A program made the translations under genes and the position numbers. Positions 1 to 9,501 of a stretch of DNA of 64,000 nt are shown in pieces. This stretch comes from Curtobacterium sp. Leaf261 (lineage in GTDB: Bacteria > Actinomycetota > Actinomycetes > Actinomycetales > Microbacteriaceae), in contig NZ_LMMJ01000001.1 in NCBI RefSeq assembly GCF_001422205.1, positions 702,821-766,820 of the forward strand, written 5' to 3'. The notes below the pieces were generated by a model. That model was not told the origin of the DNA. It searched no databases and worked only from the letters and a program-made list of their open reading frames with translations. The first letter of the stretch is position 1. Every line of letters starts with the position of its first letter.

Positions 1-1647
1 CGGATTCGAGTCGTGCGTGTGGCTGCCCAGCAGCAAGCCGTCCGGGCCGACGTCGAAGAGCTTCGTCCCGAACGCGGCGGTCGGCTTGGTCCGATGCTGG
101 GACGGCCCGCGCCCCAGGTCGGCCCACCGATCACCCCGAGCCTCCGCCGAGTACATCTCGCCCGCCGGGACCTGGAGGTCGCTGCGTCGCTCGACCGCCA
201 GACCCGCTGACGCGAGGGTGACGAATCGATCGGCGCGCGTCTGCTCGAGCGCGACGGACGAGACCGTCGTCCCGTAGGAATGGCCGACCACGTTGATCGT
301 CGGATCGCCGTGGCGTGTCGCCCGGACTCCGTTCAACTCTCCGGCGAGGTAGGTTCCGCCCACTTTCGCCTGACGCACCGAGGGCTCCGTGAGCAGCGAC
401 GGGGCGTCGTACCCGATCCACGCCACGACCGCGTGCGTCGATCCCGGGTCGTACGTCATCTGGGTCCTGCGAAGCCGATCGGCCGAGTCCACCCACTGCG
501 GGACAGCGTCCTCGCCGGCCGTCCAGGTCAGCATGCCCGGCACCAGGTAGGTGACATCGTCTGCGATGTCGAGGTCGCCGATGGTCAGTGCCGCCCTTGG
601 CACGCCTCGCGGGTCGAGCGTCGTGATCTGCAGCGGAGTTCCCGTCGCGTCAGCGAGTGCCATCTGCTGACGGATCTTCGCGATGGTCCTGTCCAGGGCG
701 GTGTTCCGCCCGGACGATCGATACGCGCGGACAGCGGTCCGGTTCGCGAGGTCCCGCGCCGAGAAGAACACACCCTGGAGGTTCCCGATCAGCACCGGCA
801 GCGCCGTTGCCAGTGCCTGCTGCACTGCCGACAGCGTGTGCGGATCGTTCCCCAGACCCCGCCACCACGCGTCCACGGCCGTCGGATCGGGCGGCTGGTC
901 GATGAACGCCTCGTACGCCGTCGCGTGCCGCTTCCGCCACCGTTCCAGCTCCGGGACGGTCATCACGCCGAGCCGCTCGAGCAGTTCCAGCTGACGATCG
1001 GTGATCCGCTTGTCGAACGCGGCAGCCGCACCGACGAAGTCGAATCCGTACCGGGTCTCGGGGACCGAGTGCTGACCGACGAACAGTCCGTCGTCCGTGT
1101 CGGTGTTGCGGAGGCGCCGGAGCGCGTCCGCGCAGTCGGCCTGGGCGGCGGTCCAGTCCCGCCGGAGTCGCTGGACGCGATCCTCGAGCTCGGCGTTCGC
1201 GTCGACGAGGTCCCCGATGCCACGCCAAGTCAGGGGTTCATCACCGACATCGAGGTCGTCGTTCCGCCGCCCCACCACCGCGGCAGCGTGCGCCCTGAAC
1301 GCCGCGATGTCCTCCTCGAGCCGCCGCTGACGAGATCGGAGCGTCGTGACGGCGGCACAGAAGTCGTGAAGCGCCGCACTCGCACCGCCGGTGTCGGTGC
1401 TCAGGTCCACCCCAGCCGCGGCCGACGGGGCCATCGCGCCGTACAGACGCTCGACCGCACCGGGCACGGCCAGTCCGGATGGGAGCGCTCCCGTCCATCG
1501 GAACGAGATCTCGACAGCTGCGCGGCCGATCTCCCCACCCGCACTCCGCAGCACGCCCGACGCCGATTCGAGCGTTGCGACGTCGATCGCGATCCTCGGG
1601 AGATCGGACACGTCGACCATCCCGGCGATGGCGACGGCCGTCGTCAT
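1..1647 (-). CDS. DUF1023-type alpha/beta hydrolase, C-terminus beyond window
   Basis: The frame is open without a stop from an ATG at 1647 to base 1 (549 codons), so the C-terminus is missing. The first ~250 residues are helix-rich with Trp/Arg-rich stretches, like the WXG-type N-terminal halves of large actinobacterial DUF1023 proteins. The hydrolase part follows. It has the nucleophile elbow VVGHSYGTT (Ser at about 457), a preceding VPGMLTWTAGE segment, and SHTHDS near residue 541. The ATG overlaps the upstream stop as ATGA, so the two genes are translationally coupled. The substrate is unknown. Relatives are often encoded beside WXG100-like proteins, and a secretion link is inference only. 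Confidence 0.8.
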   Translation of the reverse strand, partial: MTTAVAIAGMVDVSDLPRIAIDVATLESASGVLRSAGGEIGRAAVEISFRWTGALPSGLAVPGAVERLYGAMAPSAAAGVDLSTDTGGASAALHDFCAAVTTLRSRQRRLEEDIAAFRAHAAAVVGRRNDDLDVGDEPLTWRGIGDLVDANAELEDRVQRLRRDWTAAQADCADALRRLRNTDTDDGLFVGQHSVPETRYGFDFVGAAAAFDKRITDRQLELLERLGVMTVPELERWRKRHATAYEAFIDQPPDPTAVDAWWRGLGNDPHTLSAVQQALATALPVLIGNLQGVFFSARDLANRTAVRAYRSSGRNTALDRTIAKIRQQMALADATGTPLQITTLDPRGVPRAALTIGDLDIADDVTYLVPGMLTWTAGEDAVPQWVDSADRLRRTQMTYDPGSTHAVVAWIGYDAPSLLTEPSVRQAKVGGTYLAGELNGVRATRHGDPTINVVGHSYGTTVSSVALEQTRADRFVTLASAGLAVERRSDLQVPAGEMYSAEARGDRWADLGRGPSQHRTKPTAAFGTKLFDVGPDGLLLGSHTHDSNP

Positions 1648-1985
1648 CGTGCGGCTCCGACGAGGTCAGCCACCGTCGGATGCGCCGCCGCTCGGAGGGC
1701 GTTCGCTGCCATCTCGTCATCGCCGAGCACGATCGCCGCGACGACATCACCGGTCGCCCCGAGCACAGCACCGATGTGCGCCTCGATACGCCCTGCCGCC
1801 GCATCATGCCGCCGGGCAAACAGCGACATCGCCGTCCGGACGTCCTCCGACGCGGCGACGGCGTCCACGGCATCCCGCAACCCGTCACCGAGCTGACGCC
1901 CCGCTCCGGCGATCTGCTCGGCCGCGCTTGCTTCCTGCACAACCACGTCACGAACCCCCGCAACGTCAACGCTCCACGTCGTCAT
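1644..1985 (-). CDS. Small helical WXG100-like partner protein
   Basis: A 113-residue all-helical protein starting MTTWSVDVAG. It is rich in Ala and Val, with no signal peptide and no clear membrane segment. Size and helix content fit the WXG100/ESX-like helical hairpin group, but the central W-x-G is not evident, so the assignment is by context. The ATG at 1985 is preceded by a GGGGGAT purine run. The stop overlaps the next gene as ATGA, tying it to the DUF1023 hydrolase. It may be a chaperone, immunity partner or secretion partner. Function is not established. Confidence 0.6.
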   Translation of the reverse strand: MTTWSVDVAGVRDVVVQEASAAEQIAGAGRQLGDGLRDAVDAVAASEDVRTAMSLFARRHDAAAGRIEAHIGAVLGATGDVVAAIVLGDDEMAANALRAAAHPTVADLVGAAR

Positions 1986-2119
1986 CGATCCCCCGCTCCT
2001 CGGTCGGGATTGACGATAGCCACTCTGTGTTTCAGTGGCAAATACGTCGTGTTTCACATGCACAGAGCGTCGCTCAGTGCCCGCGTTGCTCCGTGTGGCC
2101 GGTCGGCGTGCGCAGCGAA

Positions 2120-2179
2120 ACACCGCTCTCCCAGCACAACACCGCGCTCGATGGCGGTGTCCCAGCAGGAGAGCGGTGT
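2120..2179. repeat. Nested palindrome, family A copy 1
   Basis: Outer arms ACACCGCTCTCC (2120-2131) and its exact complement (2168-2179) enclose inner arms ACACCGC (2139-2145) and GCGGTGT (2154-2160). It fills the gap between divergent genes (1986-2211). Similar elements lie at 2940-3000, 9390-9467 and, inside a gene, at 49914-49977. Confidence 0.75.
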
Positions 2180-2199
2180 CCCGCGGTGGTGGACGGACG

Positions 2200-2205
2200 T
2201 ACGCT
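2200..2205 (+). promoter_or_regulatory. -10 box for leaderless start at 2212
   Basis: TACGCT ends exactly 6 nt before the ATG at 2212 and no Shine-Dalgarno sequence is present. Transcription would begin at the start codon. This spacing recurs before many genes in the window. Confidence 0.6.
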
Positions 2206-2211
2206 GACGCC

Positions 2212-2826
2212 ATGGAGTCCGATGCCCGCGAGGACTGGGGTGCTGCCGACGAACGGGTGCAGCAGGTGATCGAGGGCCGCTACCCCGTCGTCGGGATGTC
2301 GAGCCAGGCACTGTCGACGGTGATGGCCGGCGTGTTCGCGGCCATCACCGTCGTCACCGCCGGCGGATCGATCGTCGACCCGAGCAACGCGGTCGTCTCC
2401 CTCCCACTCGCGGTCATCAAGCTCGCGCTGGCCCTCGTCGGTGTCGCGCTCGCCGTCGTCGGGTGGCAGCTCGCGAGACGGCGGAACGAACTCGCCCCGG
2501 CGGGGAGCGGGTACTCGCCGGTCCGGACGCTGACGTCGTCACAGCGCCGCGTGGTCCGGCGTCAGACCCGGGGACGAGACACCCTGACCGCCGAGGCTGC
2601 CCCGATCGTGGCAGCACTGCTCCGAGAGCGGCTCGCCCCAGCTCGAACGGTCCTGATGACCGTCGCCGGGTTGGAGCTGACCCTCCTCGGCAACGCGCTC
2701 CCGACCGTCTGGCTCTCGATCCTCACGGCGATAGTCATCGTGTCCATCGGTGCAGCCGTGGTGGTCTCGCACCGGATCGACACCCGCCGACTCGCCGCGG
2801 TGGAGCGCGCGTTCCCGTCCGTCTGA
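2212..2826 (+). CDS. Four-helix membrane protein, unknown function
   Basis: 204 residues. The ATG at 2212 is favoured over upstream in-frame starts because TACGCT lies 6 nt before it and the N-terminus MESDAREDWG is acidic and cytosol-like. Hydrophobic segments sit at about residues 36-60, 68-90, 145-165 and 167-185, in two pairs separated by a charged loop of ~50 residues. I recognise no enzyme motif. It diverges from the small WXG-like gene across a palindrome-filled gap and converges on a methyltransferase gene. I cannot name a family. Confidence 0.7.
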   Translation: MESDAREDWGAADERVQQVIEGRYPVVGMSSQALSTVMAGVFAAITVVTAGGSIVDPSNAVVSLPLAVIKLALALVGVALAVVGWQLARRRNELAPAGSGYSPVRTLTSSQRRVVRRQTRGRDTLTAEAAPIVAALLRERLAPARTVLMTVAGLELTLLGNALPTVWLSILTAIVIVSIGAAVVVSHRIDTRRLAAVERAFPSV

Positions 2827-2939
2827 CCCACGGCGACAACGGTCACCGCGACGCCGGACGCGGTGACCGCGACGGTGACGACCGTGACGGAGTGGAGCCG
2901 CGCCTCCCGTCCGGATCGCGAGCGGCCTCGCCGCGGGAA

Positions 2940-3000
2940 CACCGTCCACCGAACACGACACCGCACTCAACCGCGGTGTCGTGGCGGGAGCGCGGCGTTC
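2940..3000. repeat. Nested palindrome, family A copy 2
   Basis: Perfect 11-bp inner arms CACGACACCGC (2954-2964) and GCGGTGTCGTG (2973-2983), flanked by imperfect outer arms (GAACACCG / CGGCGTTC). It lies between two convergent genes and abuts the stop at 2999, so it could act as a bidirectional terminator. No T-run follows. Confidence 0.65.
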
Positions 3001-3643
3001 AGCAGGCCGGCTCCGCGACCCGGGCGAGGACGAAGCCCTGCGGGTCGCGCTCGTGCGCCGCGGCCGGCGGCCGCACCCCGCTGTCGACCACCGTGAAGCC
3101 GGACGCGACGAGCGCGTCGGTGACCTCCGTGACGGACTGGAGGCGCGCCTCCAGTCCGAATCCCTGTCTCGCCGCCCAGGCGAGCGGGCGCGTCCCCGCT
3201 CCCTCCTGGAACGCGAGGAGCACGTGTCCAGCAGGGGCGAGGACCCGGCGCCACTCGGCGAACACGCGCGGCAGCGCCTCCGGCGGCGTGTGGATGACGG
3301 AGTACCAGGCCAGGACACCACCGACGGAGCCGTCCGCCCAGGGCTGAGCGTCGAGCGGGGCGACCTCGAAGCGGACCCCGGGGTGTGCGGCCTTCGCGAT
3401 CGCGATCATCGCCGGCGACAGGTCGGACCCGACGACGTCGACCCCGCGTGCGGAGAGAACGGGTGTCATCCGGCCGTGGCCGCACCCGACGTCGGCGACG
3501 ACCGACACCGGGCTTCGTGCGACGACGTCTGCGAACGCCGAGATCCACGTCTGGTCGCTCGTCGTCTCCGCGCGGAGATCGGGCAGCGCGGCGGCGTAGG
3601 CAGCAGCTCCGGCGTCGTACGCAGCGCGGAGGAGGTCGTCCAT
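2999..3643 (-). CDS. Class I SAM-dependent methyltransferase
   Basis: 214 residues. The SAM-binding motif I VVADVGCGHGRM lies near residue 45. Downstream strands VDVVGSDLSPAMIAIA and VLAWYSVIHT match the Methyltransf_11 layout. It is a soluble, stand-alone small-molecule type enzyme and the acceptor substrate is unknown. The ATG at 3643 has TACCGT 6 nt upstream, the leaderless arrangement, which rejects longer in-frame extensions. Near the 3' end the coding sequence contains a perfect 26-bp palindrome (3133-3158) encoding GLEARLQ. The same motif recurs elsewhere in the window. Confidence 0.85.
   Translation of the reverse strand: MDDLLRAAYDAGAAAYAAALPDLRAETTSDQTWISAFADVVARSPVSVVADVGCGHGRMTPVLSARGVDVVGSDLSPAMIAIAKAAHPGVRFEVAPLDAQPWADGSVGGVLAWYSVIHTPPEALPRVFAEWRRVLAPAGHVLLAFQEGAGTRPLAWAARQGFGLEARLQSVTEVTDALVASGFTVVDSGVRPPAAAHERDPQGFVLARVAEPAC
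3133..3158. repeat. Perfect 26-bp palindrome inside the methyltransferase gene
   Basis: CGGACTGGAGGCG followed directly by its exact reverse complement. Its half-site GCCTCC[A/C]GTCCG occurs at many other places in the window, coding and non-coding. Confidence 0.8.
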
Positions 3644-3649
3644 GCGTCG

Positions 3650-3655
3650 ACGGTA
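3650..3655 (-). promoter_or_regulatory. -10 box for leaderless start at 3643
   Basis: TACCGT on the minus strand, 6 nt before the ATG of the methyltransferase gene. There is no ribosome-binding site between. Confidence 0.6.
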
Positions 3656-3726
3656 CCGCCTGGCTCGAGAAGTCCTCGGGCGACGACGGCGGCTCCCGAT
3701 CTCGCGGCCGTCGCGGACGCCACTGT

Positions 3727-3800
3727 CCGCAAGACACGAAGTCGGCGGCACCGCGCAGAGACATACCTCTGCGCGACGCCGCCAACGTGGTGTTTTGCGG
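3727..3800. repeat. Long interrupted hairpin downstream of the thiolase gene
   Basis: Three stacked arm pairs: CCGCAAGACAC / GTGTTTTGCGG (one mismatch), GGCGGC / GCCGCC (3744-3749, 3778-3783) and CGCGCAGAG / CTCTGCGCG (3752-3760, 3767-3775), with a 6-nt loop. It begins 12 nt past the thiolase stop on the minus strand and may end that transcript. Confidence 0.6.
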
Positions 3801-3812
3801 ATGGGGGGCCGG

Positions 3813-5044
<1,232 letters not shown>

Positions 5045-5045
<1 letters not shown>

Positions 5046-6283
5046 CAGACGAACGCCGCGATCCCGGTCACGGCGCGACCGACGATGAGCGTGTTCATCT
5101 CGCGGGTCCCCTCGTACGAGTAGATCGCCTCGGCGTCGGCGAAGAACCGCGCGACGCCCTTCTCGAGCACGATGCCGTTGCCGCCGAGCACCTCGCGGCA
5201 CCAGGCCACGGTCTCGCGCATCTTCGACGTCGCGAAGGCCTTCGCCATCGCGGAGTGCTCGTCGCGCTGGACGCCCTCGTCCTGCATCCGGGACGCCTGC
5301 AGGCAGAGCCCGATCGACGCGGTGATGTTCGAGAGCGACTTGACGAGCAGGTCCTGCACCAGCTGGTGCGACGCGATGGGCTTGCCGAACTGCTCGCGTT
5401 CCTTCGTGTAGCGGAGGGCAGCCTCGTACGCACCGACGGCGATCCCGACGGCCTGCCACGCGACCTCGCAGCGGGTCAGACGGAGCACGGTCGCGGTGTC
5501 GCGGAACGAGTTCGCGTTCTGCAGCCGGCGGCTCTCCGGCACAACGACGCCGGACATCACGATGTCGGCGTTCTGCACCATCCGCAGGGCGATCTTGTCC
5601 TCGATCTTCGTCGCGGTGAACCCGGGGGTGTCCGTGGTCACGAGGAAGCCCTTGACCTGCCCGTCCGCGGTGTCCTTCGCCCAGATGACGACGACGTCCG
5701 CGAAGGTCGCGTTCCCGATCCAGCGCTTCTCGCCGTCGAGGATCCAGTTGTCCCCGTCCCGCCGCGCGGTGGTCCGGAGACCGCGGGCGGAGTCAGAACC
5801 GGAGAGGGGCTCGGTGAGCCCGAACGCGCCGAGCACCTCTCCGGTGGCCATGCGCGGCAGCCACTCCTGCCGCTGTTCCTCGGAGCCGCCGACGGCGATC
5901 GAGTTCATCGCGAGTCCGGACTGCACGCCGACGAACGTCGCGACGCTCGCGTCGACGCGGGCCGTCTCGAGGGCGGCCCAACCGCGGAAGACGGCGGTGT
6001 TCTCGAACTGCCGGACGCTCGGGATCGCAGAGCCGAACGACCCGGTCTCGGCGAGGGGCTTGATGAGGTGCATCGGGAACTCGGCCTTCGCCCAGTACTC
6101 GTTCGCGATCGGCGCGACCTGCTCGTCGAGGAACGCACGGAGCCGCAGCGCATGCGCGCGCTCGTCGTCGGTGAGCACGTCCATGTACCGGTAGAAGTCG
6201 GCCTCGAGGTAGTCCGAGGCGGGTGCGACCGGAGTCGCGGGGGCCGGGATCGCAGTGGCCGGAGCCGTGGTCGTCGTTGACAT
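5045..6283 (-). CDS. Acyl-CoA dehydrogenase
   Basis: 412 residues with the full family architecture. A Thr/Ala/Pro-rich leader of ~25 residues is followed by the helical N-domain, the FAD/substrate beta-domain (AFGLTEPLSGSDSARGL, then DGEKRWIGNATFADV) and the C-terminal helices with EAIYSYEGTREMNTL, whose YEG Glu is the expected catalytic base. It oxidises an acyl-CoA to enoyl-CoA with FAD. A GGAGG lies only one base before the ATG, which is too close to act as a normal ribosome-binding site. Instead CACAGT sits 6 nt upstream with TTGCAA 17 nt further, so the mRNA is probably leaderless. The promoter is covered by the palindrome at 6310-6321. Confidence 0.92.
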
Positions 6284-6289
6284 GCCTCC

Positions 6290-6318
6290 ACTGTGCATCG
6301 TTCTGGAGAATGTTGCAA
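6290..6318 (-). promoter_or_regulatory. Promoter of the dehydrogenase-thiolase operon
   Basis: -35 TTGCAA (6313-6318), 17-nt spacer, -10 CACAGT (6290-6295), then 6 nt to the ATG at 6283. The -35 box lies wholly inside the TetR-type palindrome. Confidence 0.6.
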
Positions 6319-6321
6319 CAT
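6310..6321. promoter_or_regulatory. Probable TetR operator
   Basis: Perfect 12-bp palindrome ATGTTGCAACAT in the gap between the acyl-CoA dehydrogenase and the divergent TetR gene. It overlaps the -35 box of the dehydrogenase promoter and lies 7 bp upstream of the regulator's own TAGGAT. Binding would repress both. Confidence 0.65.
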
Positions 6322-6327
6322 CGGGGT

Positions 6328-6333
6328 TAGGAT
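6328..6333 (+). promoter_or_regulatory. -10 box for the TetR gene start at 6341
   Basis: TAGGAT, 7 nt before the ATG at 6341, again compatible with a leaderless transcript. Confidence 0.5.
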
Positions 6334-6340
6334 GCTCAGC

Positions 6341-7072
6341 ATGGTCACGACATCGAGGTCGGGGACGGCGGTCGCCGTCGACGACGACACCGCTGCCGTC
6401 GGCGCGGTGGACGACGCCGGGCGGATGGTCGGCGACCGCGGGACGGCGCTCGTCCCGAGCGTGCTCTCCGACAGACTGGAGGCCCATCCCGACGCCCTGC
6501 GCGCGTTCCGTTCCGCACGCCACCGGTTCATCGACGGGGACAGGATCGACATGAGCCGGCTCGCCACCGAGCTCGGCGTGGACCGGACGAGCCTCTTCCG
6601 CTGGGTCGGGAACCGCGACCAGCTCCTCTCCGAGGTCCTCTGGTCGCTCGCCGTCCCGACGCTCGACGGCGCGGATCGGGCTGTCGATGCCCTGGGACCG
6701 GCCCGGATCATCGGGGTCCTGTCGCACTTCGTCGCCGACCTCATCGACGCGTCCTACTTCCGGGTGTTCCTCATGCGGGAGCCGTCGCGGGCACTCCGAC
6801 TCCTCACCACGACCGACAGTGACGTCCAGCGTCGGTTCATCGCCGTCGTCACCGCACTCATCGACGACGAGGTCGTCGCCGGACGTTTCGACCCGGCACC
6901 CCTGTCGACCCACGAGCTCGCATCGCTGCTCGTGCGGATCTCCGAGTCCTTCACCTACGCCGACCTGATCAGCGGTGAGCCGCCGAGCGCGGATCGCGCC
7001 CGGGCCGCATTCGAGTACATCCTCCGACCGACCACGACGTCGACCACGACCACGACGACCACGGCCGCCTGA
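6341..7072 (+). CDS. TetR-family regulator, QsdR-like
   Basis: 243 residues, longer than most TetR proteins because of a ~35-residue acidic leader and a Thr-rich tail (a run of Thr near the C-terminus). The helix-turn-helix is at about residues 60-90, with DMSRLATELGVDRTSLFRW as the recognition segment. The C-terminal ligand domain resembles the QsdR group. The start at 6341 was chosen because TAGGAT is 7 nt upstream, although in-frame ATGs at 6293 and 6332 exist. It diverges from the dehydrogenase-thiolase operon and precedes the thioesterase and ligase, so it probably controls this fatty-acyl block through the palindrome at 6310-6321. Confidence 0.8.
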   Translation: MVTTSRSGTAVAVDDDTAAVGAVDDAGRMVGDRGTALVPSVLSDRLEAHPDALRAFRSARHRFIDGDRIDMSRLATELGVDRTSLFRWVGNRDQLLSEVLWSLAVPTLDGADRAVDALGPARIIGVLSHFVADLIDASYFRVFLMREPSRALRLLTTTDSDVQRRFIAVVTALIDDEVVAGRFDPAPLSTHELASLLVRISESFTYADLISGEPPSADRARAAFEYILRPTTTSTTTTTTTAA

Positions 7073-7116
7073 CCAGGCCCGTTCACCGACCAAGAACCAC
7101 CGACCAGGAAGCACGG

Positions 7117-7659
7117 ATGCCCGACAACGACGTCGCCACCATCGACCGCACCGACCCCGAGGCACACCAGCAGCCCGATCCGTTCGGGACCGTCGAGGCG
7201 TTCCCCCACCGCCGCGCGTTCGACACCCGGTGGAACGACAACGACGTGTTCGGCCACGTCAACAACACCATCTACTACGCCGCGATGGACACCGCGATCA
7301 CGAGCTGGTTCGTCAGCGAGTACCACCTCGACCCCACCGGCAGCGAGTGGATCGCGGTGATCGTCGCCTCGTCGTGCCGGTTCGTCAAGTCGGCGGTGTT
7401 CCCGGACGTCATCGAGGTCGGGGTGCGTGCCGAGCGCATCGGCCGCTCGAGCATCGTCTGGCGCTTCGGGCTGTTCCGGCAGTCCGACGGGGCGCTCCTC
7501 GCGACGGGCGAGTTCGTGCACGTCGTCGTCGCCCGCGACGGCGACCGCCGACCGGTCCCCGTGCCGGACGACCTCCGCGCGCTCGTCGAACGCACCATGC
7601 TCCGACCGGAGGCCGACGCTCCCAGCGCACACCGAGCCTCCAGTCCGAATCCCTCCTGA
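7117..7659 (+). CDS. Acyl-CoA thioesterase, hotdog (4HBT) fold
   Basis: 180 residues. The signature RWNDNDVFGHVNNTIYYA near residues 40-58 places the catalytic Asp and the GHVNN helix of the 4-hydroxybenzoyl-CoA thioesterase group. It hydrolyses acyl-CoA to free acid and CoA in the cytosol. It follows the TetR gene by 44 nt and precedes an acyl-CoA ligase. The last ~10 residues come from a copy of the GCCTCCAGTCCG motif (7633-7644) and look like an appended non-conserved tail. Confidence 0.85.
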   Translation: MPDNDVATIDRTDPEAHQQPDPFGTVEAFPHRRAFDTRWNDNDVFGHVNNTIYYAAMDTAITSWFVSEYHLDPTGSEWIAVIVASSCRFVKSAVFPDVIEVGVRAERIGRSSIVWRFGLFRQSDGALLATGEFVHVVVARDGDRRPVPVPDDLRALVERTMLRPEADAPSAHRASSPNPS

Positions 7660-7711
7660 CCATCCCGATCACGCAACCCGCACCTCGATCACGCAACCGA
7701 AAGGAACCGGA

Positions 7712-9361
7712 ATGAACGACGATGTCCTGACCGGACCCGGCCTCGCCACCCTGAGCGTCGCCGCCATCCTCGCCGAGTCCGCCCACCGCCACCCCGACAA
7801 GACCGCGGTCATCTGGGCCGGCAACGACGGGCCGGAGCACGAGGTCAGCTACCGCGACCTGTGGGACCAGGCGCGCGCGACCGCCGGCGTGCTGCGGGAC
7901 ATGGGGATCGGGAAGGGCGACCGCGTCGCGATGATCATCCCGAACGTCCCCGCGTTCCCCCGCGTCTACTACGCGATCCTCGCGCTCGGCGCCGTCGCCG
8001 TCCCGGTGCACCTGCTGTTCAAGCACGACGAGATCGAGCACGTCCTCCGGGACAGCGGGGCGAAGGTCGCCGTCGTCGCCGCGCCCATGCTCGGCGAGGC
8101 ACTCCCCGCGGCCGCGGCCGTCAGCATCCCGGTGCTCTCGGTGATGGTGCCGGACGAGATGGTGCCGCAGGTGCCCGTCCCCCGCCTCGAGGACCTCGCC
8201 GCCGACGCGACCCCGATCGACCGGTACGTCTCCACGAGCCCGATCGACGCCGCGACGCTGCTCTACACGTCGGGGACGACCGGGACGCCGAAGGGCGCCG
8301 TCGGATCGCACGTCGCGCTCGTCGAGCAGGTGCACGTGTCGCTTCTCGACGTGTTCGACCTGACGCACGACGACGTCATCTTCGGCGGGCTCCCGCTCTT
8401 CCACACGTTCGGCCAGACCGCCGTGCTGAACACCGCGTTCCGCCGCGGGTGCACCATCGTGATGCTCCCGAAGTTCGACGCGGTGCAGGCGCTCGAGGCG
8501 TGCGTCGAGTACGGCGTCACGGCGTTCGACGGCGTGCCGACGATGTTCATCGCGCTCCTCCAGGCCGCCGGGGTCACCGACGCGCGACCGCCGCTGCGGT
8601 TCTGCGTGTCCGGCGGCGCCTCACTGCCCGTCGCCGTGCTCGAGCAGTTCCAGGAGACGTTCGGGGCACCGGTGCACGAGGGGTACGGGCTCACCGAGAC
8701 CTCGCCGATCGTCGCCGTCAACCCGATCGGCATCCCGACGCAGCCCGGGACCGTCGGGATCCCGCTGTGGGGTGTCGACGTGGTCATCGCCGACGCCGAG
8801 GTCGAGGACCGCATCGTGCCGCTCCCGCTCGGCGAGCTCGGCGAGATCGTCGTCCGCGGACATCTGCTGTTCAAGGGGTACCTCGGGCGTGCGGAGGCCA
8901 CGGCGGAGGCGGTCGTCGACGGGTTCTTCCGCACCGGCGACCTCGGCACGATGAGCGAGGACGACCACATCACGATCGTCGACCGCAAGAAGGACATGAT
9001 CGTGCGGAACGGCTACAACGTGTACCCGTCCGAGGTCGAGGCGATCATGCACCACCACGAGGCCGTCGGGAACATCGCCGTGTTCGGGGTGCCGCACGAC
9101 ACCCACGGGCAGGAGGTGCACGCGGCCGTGGTCGCTGCGCCCGGCGTGACGCTCGACGCCGAGGTCGCCGACGAGCTCATCGCGTACGCGAAGGAGCACA
9201 TGGCGGCGTACAAGTTCCCGCGCGTCGTCCATGTGATGGACGCGCTGCCGCTGGGGCCGTCGGGCAAGGTGTTGAAGCGGCAGCTCGTGGCGGAGTTCGC
9301 GGACGCCGCGCCCGCGGCGGTGGCGCCCCCGACGAGCAGCATCGGGGTGGTCGGCGCGTAG
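7712..9361 (+). CDS. Long-chain fatty-acid-CoA ligase (AMP-forming)
   Basis: 549 residues of the ANL superfamily. The P-loop LLYTSGTTGTPKGAV is near residue 185, the aromatic motif GYGLTETSP is in the middle, the hinge RTGDLG and DRKKDMIVRNGYNVYP follow, and the C-terminal Lys lies in GPSGKVLKR. It activates a fatty acid to its CoA thioester via acyl-AMP. The start at 7712 has AAAGGAA spaced 7 nt upstream. It probably belongs with the thioesterase and TetR gene. Chain-length preference cannot be read from sequence. Confidence 0.92.
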   Translation: MNDDVLTGPGLATLSVAAILAESAHRHPDKTAVIWAGNDGPEHEVSYRDLWDQARATAGVLRDMGIGKGDRVAMIIPNVPAFPRVYYAILALGAVAVPVHLLFKHDEIEHVLRDSGAKVAVVAAPMLGEALPAAAAVSIPVLSVMVPDEMVPQVPVPRLEDLAADATPIDRYVSTSPIDAATLLYTSGTTGTPKGAVGSHVALVEQVHVSLLDVFDLTHDDVIFGGLPLFHTFGQTAVLNTAFRRGCTIVMLPKFDAVQALEACVEYGVTAFDGVPTMFIALLQAAGVTDARPPLRFCVSGGASLPVAVLEQFQETFGAPVHEGYGLTETSPIVAVNPIGIPTQPGTVGIPLWGVDVVIADAEVEDRIVPLPLGELGEIVVRGHLLFKGYLGRAEATAEAVVDGFFRTGDLGTMSEDDHITIVDRKKDMIVRNGYNVYPSEVEAIMHHHEAVGNIAVFGVPHDTHGQEVHAAVVAAPGVTLDAEVADELIAYAKEHMAAYKFPRVVHVMDALPLGPSGKVLKRQLVAEFADAAPAAVAPPTSSIGVVGA

Positions 9362-9389
9362 GGGGCGCGGCGCGGCGCTCGGGCGGGGC

Positions 9390-9467
9390 GGGTGTTCTGA
9401 ACACGCGCGTCCACGGCGAACACCCGGATGCGGGTGTTCGCCATGGATGGCGGTGTTCCGAACACCC
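9390..9467. repeat. Nested palindrome, family A copy 3
   Basis: Outer arms GGGTGTTC (9390-9397) and GAACACCC (9460-9467). Perfect 11-bp inner arms GGCGAACACCC (9415-9425) and GGGTGTTCGCC (9432-9442). It occupies the gap between convergent genes (ligase and putA). Confidence 0.75.
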
Positions 9468-9501
9468 GGAGCCGGAACGGCCGCCCCGCCCCGCCCCTCC
9501 G

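Noticed and set aside
280..1896. Long plus-strand open frame of 538 codons
   Set aside because: It is the antisense of the DUF1023 hydrolase gene. It is Arg/Pro/Gly-rich with no family signal, a common artefact in GC-rich DNA.
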